Assembly: GCA_041744735.1 (NCBI GenBank)
Contig: JBGTKH010000505.1
Location: 1 to 22,233, forward strand
Origin: JBGTKH01 sp041744735
GTDB taxonomy: Bacteria; Planctomycetota; Planctomycetia; Pirellulales; Pirellulaceae
Reading direction: 5' to 3'
DNA length: 22,233 nt
Made by a program: the position numbers and the translations under genes. The notes beneath the pieces are model-generated. The model was not told the origin of the DNA. It did not search any database and saw only the letters and a list, made by a program, of their open reading frames with translations. This document shows positions 1-5,950 of the stretch, piece by piece (position 1 is the first letter of the stretch; each line of letters begins with the position of its first letter).

Positions 1-348
1 CCGCTGGTTCCGCACGGCATGTCCGTGATCCTACACGCTCCAGCCGTGTTCCGCTTCACTGCCCCCGCCTCACCCGACCGTCATCTGACTGCCGCCGCCG
101 CGCTCGGCGCCGACGTCGCCGGCGCCGCTCCCGATGGCGCAGGCGAAATTCTCTCCGCTCGCATCATCACCTTCATGCAGCGCCTGAACATGCCCAACGG
201 CCTGCACGCGCTCGGCTACACCACTGATGACATTCCCGCGCTCGTCCAAGGCACGCTGCCTCAACACCGCGTCACCAAACTGTCCCCAATTCCCGCCAGC
301 GAAACCGAACTAACGCGGTTGTTCCAGGATTCGATGTCGCTTTGGTAG
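1..348 (+). CDS. Hydroxyacid-oxoacid transhydrogenase / iron-containing alcohol dehydrogenase, C-terminal part
   Basis: The reading frame is open from base 1 and ends at TAG 346-348, so only the last ~115 residues are present; the start lies upstream of the window. The piece begins PLVPHGMSV and continues with LHAPAVFRFTAPASPDRH, LGADVAGA, GYTTDDIPALVQGTLPQHR and TKLSPIPASE. This pattern is typical of the C-terminal helical domain of ADHFE1-type hydroxyacid-oxoacid transhydrogenases in the iron-dependent alcohol dehydrogenase superfamily. That family oxidises 4-hydroxybutyrate-type hydroxyacids with 2-oxoglutarate as acceptor. The histidine in PHGMSV is at a position that usually helps bind the metal. 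The catalytic and NAD-binding N-terminal half is not visible, so a different iron-ADH subfamily cannot be excluded. The next gene is convergent and is separated by a repeat array. Confidence 0.75.
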   Translation, partial: PLVPHGMSVILHAPAVFRFTAPASPDRHLTAAAALGADVAGAAPDGAGEILSARIITFMQRLNMPNGLHALGYTTDDIPALVQGTLPQHRVTKLSPIPASETELTRLFQDSMSLW

Positions 349-356
349 AACTTGCG

Positions 357-463
357 GTGGGCGGGTCGTTGTGGGCGGGTCACGTTGTGTGCGGGTCGTC
401 GTTGTGGGCGGGTCACGTTGTGGGCGGGTCTCACGTTGTGGGCGGGTCTCCCGACCCGCCCAC
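357..463. repeat. Array of six GTGGGCGGGTC repeats closing in a hairpin
   Basis: The 11-mer GTGGGCGGGTC occurs at 357-367, 371-381, 387-397 (one mismatch, GTGTGCGGGTC), 404-414, 420-430 and 438-448. Spacers are 3-7 nt and end in GTT. The last copy pairs with an inverted copy at 453-463 across a TCCC loop, giving a perfect 11-bp stem. The array fills the gap between two convergent genes, so the hairpin could act as a terminator in either direction, but there is no T-tract. Plus-strand Trp/Gly-rich open frames here are by-products of the repeat. Confidence 0.85.
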
Positions 464-474
464 GCTTTCGGCGA

Positions 475-1347
475 TCAGTTACGCGAACTGACTTTGTCCG
501 CGCCGGGAAAATCTTCGGGCACGGGCAGGGTGACTTTGCCGGTGGCGGCCCACTGGGCTCCGCGTTGCAGCGTGGTGATGAAGCCCACGCATTGCATTGA
601 GTAATCGCCGTGTCCCATGACGTTGGTGACCACGCGGCCTTTGCCGTAAGGGATCACCCACAGCATCGGCTCGTGCTGGCCTGTCCCTCTTTGATCCGGA
701 GCGGCATAAGCGGTGGCCAGAATCTGCATGTTTTCGGCCGGGCCGCGTTGGCCTTGATACAGTTCATCCTTGGCGTGCATCCAGGCACTGGGCAAGCCGC
801 GCGTGATCGGGTGCTCGGTGTCGCGGATCACCACTTGGAATTCGTGTTGCGGCCCGTGTCCCGCGCCGGGGCCTTCGCCTTTGGGTGTGCGGACCACCTT
901 GCCTTCATCGTTGAACGTCACCCGGTCGCCGAAGCTATTGCCGCGCCAGCCGAGCCCGATCATGTCGTTGTACTGCTGCCAGCCCGAGAAGGCATTGTTC
1001 GCCGCGTGCACCACGACCACGCCACCGCCGCCTTCAACGTAATCGACGAAATCCTTCTGCGTTTTCTCCGACCACATGTCGCCGTTGTAGTTCAAGACTA
1101 ATACGTCGTACTTGGAGAATTCCGGATTCCAGCCGCTCATATCCTGTCCCTTCGGCGGCGAGGTGGCGACGTCGACCGCGAACATGCCGCAACTCTCCAA
1201 CCCCGTCTTCAACACAGGCGTCGTCGCCTGCCAATTGTGATTGTTTTGGCCGTCGACAATCAGGGCCTTCAATTGCGGTTCCGCATGGGCCGTCAGGCTG
1301 ATGGCGAAAACGATGAGTAACGTCAGTGAGAAAGTTCGTCGCAACAT
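475..1347 (-). CDS. Secreted ThuA-like domain protein
   Basis: A 290-residue protein. The N-terminus MLRRTFSLTLLIVFAISLTAHA is a clear Sec signal peptide with probable cleavage after AHA, so it acts outside the cytoplasm. The mature part starts LKALIVDGQNNHNW and has KYDVLVLNYNGD, FVDYVEGGGGVVVVHAANNAF, EHPITRGLP, DELYQG and PYGKGRVVTNVMGHGDYS. These are hallmarks of ThuA-like (trehalose utilisation, glutamine-amidotransferase-fold) proteins, which are common in planctomycetes near sugar-related genes. The true reaction of this branch is not established. The ATG at 1347 was chosen over an upstream in-frame ATG at 1557 because the signal peptide begins here and AAGGA lies 8 nt upstream. The extra 70 residues would also be translated from a palindromic repeat. 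No trehalose genes are nearby. Confidence 0.85.
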   Translation of the reverse strand: MLRRTFSLTLLIVFAISLTAHAEPQLKALIVDGQNNHNWQATTPVLKTGLESCGMFAVDVATSPPKGQDMSGWNPEFSKYDVLVLNYNGDMWSEKTQKDFVDYVEGGGGVVVVHAANNAFSGWQQYNDMIGLGWRGNSFGDRVTFNDEGKVVRTPKGEGPGAGHGPQHEFQVVIRDTEHPITRGLPSAWMHAKDELYQGQRGPAENMQILATAYAAPDQRGTGQHEPMLWVIPYGKGRVVTNVMGHGDYSMQCVGFITTLQRGAQWAATGKVTLPVPEDFPGADKVSSRN

Positions 1348-1481
1348 GGATTTAGTCCTTGCCGAGTGATGGTAATTAGCGGGGTCCGGTGCCACAGTGG
1401 CGATCCAGTTTAGCCGCTGCCGCCGCCAAAAGAAAGTATTTTGGATTGTGGAGTGTGGCGACGTGTGGCGACTTGTCCGAT

Positions 1482-1545
1482 GTAGCCGAACTCGCCAGAG
1501 TTTGGTTTTCCCGAGATCCGGCCAAAGTCTGGCGACTTCGGCTAC
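1482..1545. repeat. Double-hairpin GTAG/CTAC element, copy A
   Basis: The structure is GTAG, a hairpin at 1486-1505 (CCGAACTC-gcca-GAGTTTGG), a 16-nt spacer, a hairpin at 1522-1541 (CCAAAGTC-tggc-GACTTCGG), and CTAC. Its reverse complement matches copy B (11343-11406) at 63 of 64 bases. The similarity to B continues rightward to ACTAGCT at 1570-1576. It lies between two genes on the minus strand. Confidence 0.9.
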
Positions 1546-1570
1546 CCAACAATGCACGGCTGACCGTGGA

Positions 1571-2917
1571 CTAGCTCCAAGCCGCGTGAACCGCCGAGAA
1601 GCTGGCGGTGCGATGAGGCCGGAAGAAACGGTGCAGCAGTTCCGGCTGAGCGGCGAAGTTCAGATGCAGGCGGCTGGCAATCACTTGATGCGCGGCCAGC
1701 AAATCGTTTTGATGCGGCGGTGCTGCGCAACTGGCCAGCGATTCGTGGGGCTCGATTCGCCAATTGGAGTTGAGATAGCCACGCAACCGCGAAGCTGCAG
1801 TTCCCAGCCACGTGTCACGAGTCAACGTGATCTCGACCGGTTGCATCGGCGCAGTGGAAGGACAGAGATGCGCGACTGCCGGCAACAATCCGACCATTGG
1901 CAATTGGCGTCTGTCACCGAGCACCATGTAGCGCGATAGATATGCCACGCCGCTGCCTTCCGCGTAGATGCGCCCGCCGCGACGTGCGTGACTGCGCAGC
2001 GACTGCTTCATGCAATGGTTGGCTGCCAGTTGCTCCGCATGATTCTCTGCATTTCCGCAACCTAAGTACACCAAATCGGTGTCTGGCGGCAAACCGTCAC
2101 CGCGCAATGGCGAGAAGTCACGGATGGTTGCGCCGTGAAGTTCGAGTAAATCTAACGTGTCGAGGAAGTAGCAATGAAACGCTTCGTCGTACGCTACGGC
2201 AACGTTCAGTTCATCCGCGAAGTGGTCCGGTTGGAACAGTTGCGCGTTGACGTCGGGGAACTCGCGCTGGCCGGCGATCCTCAATAGCCGGTCAAGCTGG
2301 AGTCGCGGCAGCAATACGTCGCCCAGCGCGCGGCAAAAATCCAGCGACGGCTGGCTGCCACGCGGCAACTTGGCAATCATCCCGCGGAGAGTTGCTGCTT
2401 CCTCCATTGCCCCCAACACGGGCACGCCCCACAGCGACTCGATATTCGTGCGCCAGCGACAGGCTTGGGCACTGTCCCGCACGCGGTCGAGCAGCACGCC
2501 GTCCACTTGTGGCGGACGTGCGGGTAACCGGCAACCGTCGAATTGCGAAGCGTCCAAAATTACGATCCGCGGCAATTCCAACCAGTCGCACAAAGTGTCC
2601 AGCGTGCCGCCGCGTGTTTCGATCGGCCGTTGCGATCCGCTGAACCGGCCGTTGACAATTGCCAACTCGCACGATCGAGCTCCGTGATAGAACACTTCGC
2701 GGCAGACGTCCCTCGACATCAGCCAACTATCAAGGTGCCGCGGATTCTGGCCGGTGATCATCGTGGCCGCGTCGAAGGGCACAAACCGGGCCTGAGAGAA
2801 AAACAGTTGGACGTGCGGACCAATGCGTTCTAACACATCCATTAAGGCCCAGAGCAATGGCTGGCCATCGACATCTTCCTGCATGGTCCCTAGAGCAATC
2901 CGCGGCAAATGCGACAT
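1571..2917 (-). CDS. CbiA/CobB-like protein with lost P-loop and glutaminase cysteine
   Basis: A 448-residue protein with the two-part layout of cobyrinate a,c-diamide synthase. The N-terminal half (about 45-125) keeps the DAATMITGQNPRHLDSWLM, CELAIVNGRFSG and LPRIVILDAS segments of the CbiA/dethiobiotin-synthase fold. The C-terminal half (about 238-425) resembles the GATase1_3 domain: VAVAYDEAFHCYF, LELHGATIRDFSPL, DLVYLGCGNAENHAEQLAAN, YAEGSGVAYL and ASRLHLNF. Two active-site signatures are changed. The N-terminus (IALGTMQEDVDG) has no GKT/S P-loop, and the usual AECGG nucleophile motif reads AEGSG, so Gly321 replaces Cys. His418 is kept. ATP-dependent amidation with glutamine is therefore unlikely, and a binding or regulatory role is my inference. 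No cobalamin genes are nearby. The stop codon lies in a repeat end. A candidate promoter is at 3058-3085. Confidence 0.7.
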   Translation of the reverse strand: MSHLPRIALGTMQEDVDGQPLLWALMDVLERIGPHVQLFFSQARFVPFDAATMITGQNPRHLDSWLMSRDVCREVFYHGARSCELAIVNGRFSGSQRPIETRGGTLDTLCDWLELPRIVILDASQFDGCRLPARPPQVDGVLLDRVRDSAQACRWRTNIESLWGVPVLGAMEEAATLRGMIAKLPRGSQPSLDFCRALGDVLLPRLQLDRLLRIAGQREFPDVNAQLFQPDHFADELNVAVAYDEAFHCYFLDTLDLLELHGATIRDFSPLRGDGLPPDTDLVYLGCGNAENHAEQLAANHCMKQSLRSHARRGGRIYAEGSGVAYLSRYMVLGDRRQLPMVGLLPAVAHLCPSTAPMQPVEITLTRDTWLGTAASRLRGYLNSNWRIEPHESLASCAAPPHQNDLLAAHQVIASRLHLNFAAQPELLHRFFRPHRTASFSAVHAAWS

Positions 2918-3057
2918 TCCGGTTGGCCTCTATAGGGAGGAAGTTATAACGCGAACCCCGGCGGATAATCGCCCCGACATTTGCGCCGCGCGTGTCAACT
3001 GGCGATGAACAGCCGGCGTCCTTTCAATTTTAAAGGTTGTGCCTTACGGCTTCTGCA

Positions 3058-3085
3058 TTCTTAGGCCCCGCGCGAAGCGAGTCAA
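3058..3085 (-). promoter_or_regulatory. Candidate sigma70-type promoter for the CbiA-like gene
   Basis: On the minus strand TTGACT (3080-3085) is followed by 16 bp and TAAGAA (3058-3063). It lies ~140 nt upstream of the start codon at 2917, in the gap after the HtrA gene. This is a pattern match only. Confidence 0.3.
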
Positions 3086-3091
3086 GTGGCA

Positions 3092-4318
3092 TTATTCTTG
3101 GGGTACGGGGTTCTCGGGCGCCGGCCGTTGCGGTTGAGCCGCTTCTAACGCCAGCGCGGCAACACTCACTTGCAGCGTCGTCGGTTTGCCTTCGCGGATT
3201 ACTTGCACCTTTTGGCGAGAACCGAGCGGCTTCTGTTCGACGACGTCTTGCAAGTCGCGCGGGTCGCGCACGCGTTCGCTAGCAAATTCCACAATCAGGT
3301 CATCCGGTTTAATGCCCGCTTCGGCGGCCGGAGTGCCGGGCAGTACTTCCACAACCAACACACCTGAACGTAATTGCACGCCCAGCCGCTTGGCCGTGTC
3401 CGGGGTGATTTCATCAATGCGAATTCCCAAGTACGCGCGACGGACTTGACCGTGCTTGACAAGTTCATCGGCCACCCAGCGGGCGCGGTTGATCGGGATG
3501 GCGAAGCCAATGCCTTGGTACCCGCCGTTGTTCGTGGCGATCGCCGCGTTAATGCCAACCACTTCGCCATCCAGATTGACCAGCGGCCCGCCGGAGTTGC
3601 CGGGGTTGATCGCCGCATCGGTTTGCAACAGCTTGCCGCGGCGAATCTGATGAATGATGCGGCCCTTGCCGCTGATGATGCCGGCGCTGACCGTGGCCTC
3701 TAACTCAAACGGACTACCGATGGCGATCACCCAGTCGCCGATTTCAAGATTGTCCGCGTCGCCGATTCGCGCGGCCGTCAGCGGGCCGGCATCCTTGATC
3801 TTGATGATTGCCACGTCGCTCATCGGATCGGTCTTGATTTCATCGGCTTTCACTTCGCGGCCTCCGGGCAGCCGCACCAAGACTTCCTCGGCCTGATGGA
3901 CGACGTGCGCGTTCGTCAAAATGATGCCCGAGGCATCCAGGATGATTCCCGATCCAATATTGCTTTCCAATTCCGGCAACGCAGGTTCACCCGGTTCGTC
4001 GTTACCTTCGGGAATATCGAATGGCAGTTGTCCTTCGGGAAACAATTGGCGGAAGCGCGGGTCTTTCATCAAGTCGCGGATGTCGCCGCCGCGGCCGAGC
4101 ATCAGTGGTTTCGACTTCGCAATGATCGTGACGACCGACGGGCTGGCTGCCTCGGCCGCGCCACGGAAGGCACGCGACAACGACTTTGCGTGCAGCACGG
4201 CGTTGCCGTTCTCCTGGCCGCTTGACGCCGGTGCGTCGAGAAAACCGACAACGATAAAAAGAAGAGTCGCAGCAAGAGCCGAAAGCGTCGAGCATCGCGG
4301 TCGTGACTTCGTATCCAT
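3092..4318 (-). CDS. HtrA/DegP-family periplasmic serine protease with one PDZ domain
   Basis: A 408-residue trypsin-fold protease. Residues 1-35 form a signal peptide ending near SSG, so it is exported and probably acts in periplasmic protein quality control. The catalytic triad is visible: His138 in LTNAHVV, Asp168 in DPMSDVAIIKI and Ser242 in NPGNSGGPLVN. The 70-120 segment is a low-homology insertion like the regulatory LA-loop of this family. One PDZ domain follows at about 297-388 (YLGIRI, SGVLVVEVLPGTPAAEAGIKPDD, LQDVV), so the architecture is DegS/HtrA-like rather than the two-PDZ DegP/DegQ form. The C-terminus is Pro/Glu-rich. The start at 4318 is supported by AGGGA 8 nt upstream and by the signal peptide. 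It is divergent from RNase III. Confidence 0.93.
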   Translation of the reverse strand: MDTKSRPRCSTLSALAATLLFIVVGFLDAPASSGQENGNAVLHAKSLSRAFRGAAEAASPSVVTIIAKSKPLMLGRGGDIRDLMKDPRFRQLFPEGQLPFDIPEGNDEPGEPALPELESNIGSGIILDASGIILTNAHVVHQAEEVLVRLPGGREVKADEIKTDPMSDVAIIKIKDAGPLTAARIGDADNLEIGDWVIAIGSPFELEATVSAGIISGKGRIIHQIRRGKLLQTDAAINPGNSGGPLVNLDGEVVGINAAIATNNGGYQGIGFAIPINRARWVADELVKHGQVRRAYLGIRIDEITPDTAKRLGVQLRSGVLVVEVLPGTPAAEAGIKPDDLIVEFASERVRDPRDLQDVVEQKPLGSRQKVQVIREGKPTTLQVSVAALALEAAQPQRPAPENPVPQE

Positions 4319-4383
4319 AGCGTATCCCTAGTAAAATGAAGTGTGGAGTTGTTTCGCATACCGAGGCCGCTTGGGCCGGCAAC

Positions 4384-4411
4384 ATTATACGACGGATTGC
4401 GGCGAGGCCAA
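4384..4411 (-). promoter_or_regulatory. Candidate promoter for the HtrA protease
   Basis: On the minus strand TTGGCC (4406-4411) is followed by 16 bp and a perfect TATAAT (4384-4389). This implies a ~59-nt leader before the ATG at 4318. Confidence 0.45.
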
Positions 4412-4449
4412 CATCAGCGCGCGGCAAAAGCTGGGGACGTTGTCCGCGT

Positions 4450-4478
4450 TGACAAGAAGCGAGCCCCTTGATAGGGTG
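4450..4478 (+). promoter_or_regulatory. Candidate promoter for RNase III
   Basis: A consensus TTGACA (4450-4455) is followed by 17 bp and TAGGGT (4473-4478). It lies 34 nt upstream of the RNase III ATG, in the same divergent gap as the HtrA promoter. Confidence 0.45.
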
Positions 4479-4512
4479 ACCAAACAGTGCCTGTCGCGCG
4501 CAGGTCGAGGAA

Positions 4513-5250
4513 ATGATAGAGACTTCCCAGCCAGTACCCGCCGACGAGTTGCTTGACACCTTGGTGCGTTGCGAGCAGCGCATTGGCTACTCGTTTGCAG
4601 ACAAGTCGCTGCTGCGCGCAGCGCTCACGCACGCCTCGGGGGCCGAGCATCGGCTCGCGTCGAACGAACGTCTGGAGTTTCTCGGCGACGCAATTTTGGG
4701 GGCGGTTGTCTGCGAGTTGCTCTATCGCTGGTTCCCCAACTATCTGGAAGGCGACCTGACGAAAATTAAATCGGCGGTGGTCAGCCGGCAAACGTGTGCC
4801 AAGATCAGCGACGCAATGAATCTGCAGGAGTTTCTGATTGTCGGCAAAGGCATGACGACTAGCCCCTCGGTGCCGCCTTCGCTGTTGGCGGACGTGTTCG
4901 AGTCCGTGTTGGCGGCGATCTATCTGGACGGCGGCGATGCGGTTTCGCGCGAATTCATCGAACGGCACATGGGCCCGGAGATCGAACTGGCGGTGACCGG
5001 CGACATGGGCGAGAACTACAAGTCGCTGCTGCAGCAGTTCGCGCAGCGCGAATACGGCACGACGCCGGTCTACCAGTTGCTGGACGAAAAGGGCCCCGAT
5101 CACAACAAGTGCTTCAAGGTCACCGCCCAAGTCGGCACGCAGCGTTATCATTCCGCCTGGGGACGCAACAAAAAAGAAGCCGAACAACGCGCCGCTTGCA
5201 ATGCCTTGGAAGAGTTGAAAGGCCAAACTGCGCCGTTTGTTTCCGAGTGA
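4513..5250 (+). CDS. rnc: Ribonuclease III
   Basis: A 245-residue protein of normal RNase III length. It cleaves double-stranded RNA in rRNA maturation and mRNA/sRNA turnover in the cytoplasm. The endonuclease domain (about 12-160) carries the signature NERLEFLGDA at 51-60, with acidic residues Glu55, Asp59, Asp127 and Glu130 (LLADVFESVLAAIYLDGG) at the expected metal-binding positions. A double-stranded RNA-binding domain spans about 166-236 (NYKSLLQQFAQ, TPVYQLL, AWGRNKKEAEQRAACNALEEL). The start at 4513 has GAGG 2 nt upstream (4507-4510), which is closer than usual; the next in-frame Met is too far in to be plausible. It is followed on the same strand, after 195 nt, by csrA-1, placing two RNA-control genes side by side. 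Confidence 0.96.
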   Translation: MIETSQPVPADELLDTLVRCEQRIGYSFADKSLLRAALTHASGAEHRLASNERLEFLGDAILGAVVCELLYRWFPNYLEGDLTKIKSAVVSRQTCAKISDAMNLQEFLIVGKGMTTSPSVPPSLLADVFESVLAAIYLDGGDAVSREFIERHMGPEIELAVTGDMGENYKSLLQQFAQREYGTTPVYQLLDEKGPDHNKCFKVTAQVGTQRYHSAWGRNKKEAEQRAACNALEELKGQTAPFVSE

Positions 5251-5445
5251 ACTCCTTTCAAAACGCTTGAACTTTGTTCACTAAGCGACGCTGTCTGACT
5301 CTGCCGGCGATTTTTCCAAGCGTTGAGCCAGTCGCGGCTTGCGTCATTGCACGATCAACGATCTGCCGATTGGCATGCGCGCTGCGTAATCAACGTGCAA
5401 TCATGTCTCGTCTTCATCTCTCTCGTGTGAACAAAGGAGTGTGCC

Positions 5446-5781
5446 ATGTTAGTCCTGACTCGAAAGCTGCAGGAGCGAATCCGCATCGGAGACAATATCA
5501 CCATCACCGTCTTGCGAGTCAAAGGAAATACCGTGCGCGTCGGCATCGAGGCTCCGCGCGACGTGCGTGTGGTGCGCGCCGAATTGCCGCCGAAACAGCG
5601 CGTTGAATCCAATGCTGGCCAACCGGTCGAAGCGCTAACGACGACTTCCGACGCCGGGGCGCGCGACGTTACGGCGGACGAGAAATCGAGCACGGGAGAA
5701 AAACAAGCCGCACCCTATGCACCGGGCCGCATGGCACCGTTGGCCAATCGCTTGCCAATGCTGGTCGCGCATGCGTTCTGA
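5446..5781 (+). CDS. csrA: Carbon storage regulator CsrA, copy 1, with a long C-terminal tail
   Basis: The first ~50 residues are a full CsrA/RsmA domain (MLVLTRKLQERIRIGDNI, VKGNTVRVGIEAPRDVRVVR). Leu4, Arg6 and Arg44, which contact GGA motifs in RNA in the family, are all present. CsrA dimers bind GGA sites in mRNA leaders and alter translation or stability. The protein is 111 residues, against 60-70 for typical CsrA. The extra ~55 residues (Thr/Ser/Ala-rich, then APGRMAPLANRLPML) look disordered and match nothing I recognise. The ribosome site AAAGGAG lies 7 nt before the ATG and contains a GGA, so autoregulation is possible (inference). In the shared 47 residues it is 31/47 identical to the second CsrA at 10772-11026. 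Confidence 0.93.
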   Translation: MLVLTRKLQERIRIGDNITITVLRVKGNTVRVGIEAPRDVRVVRAELPPKQRVESNAGQPVEALTTTSDAGARDVTADEKSSTGEKQAAPYAPGRMAPLANRLPMLVAHAF

Positions 5782-5816
5782 GTGACTTTGTCATTTGGTA
5801 ATCCAACGCCTAAGTC

Positions 5817-5883
5817 GTAGCTCGGGACCATTGTCCCGAGCAGCAACGGCCGCGAATTGCTCGGGACAATGGTCCCGAGCTAC
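5817..5883. repeat. Double-hairpin GTAG/CTAC element, copy F, inside a perfect 27-bp inverted repeat
   Basis: GTAG, hairpin 5821-5840 (CTCGGGAC-catt-GTCCCGAG), a 19-nt spacer, hairpin 5860-5879 (CTCGGGAC-aatg-GTCCCGAG), CTAC. The whole is also a perfect 27-bp inverted repeat (5816-5842 with 5858-5884) around a 15-nt centre, so it can fold as two small hairpins or one long one. It lies between the convergent csrA-1 and lipase genes and could terminate both, but there is no T-run. Confidence 0.93.
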
Positions 5884-5950
5884 GATGCGACGAGCAAACG
5901 CCGTCGCACACCCTCACTGACGCGTCGGGTTGCGATGCGCGTTGAAGCGA

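Noticed and set aside
352..604. Plus-strand Trp/Gly/Arg-rich open frames over the GTGGGCGGGTC array
   Set aside because: They are translations of the repeat and run into the antisense of the ThuA-like gene; no ribosome site and no homology.
1348..1557. An N-terminal extension of the ThuA-like gene by 70 residues
   Set aside because: The added part is translated from repeat copy A and non-coding DNA, and it would put the signal peptide in the middle of the protein.
4414..5226. Long minus-strand frame antisense to RNase III
   Set aside because: Shadow of a well-supported gene; its protein has no recognisable domain.
5816..5884. Classical intrinsic terminator
   Set aside because: The stem is strong but no T-run follows on either strand; a factor-dependent or bidirectional stop remains possible but is not shown.
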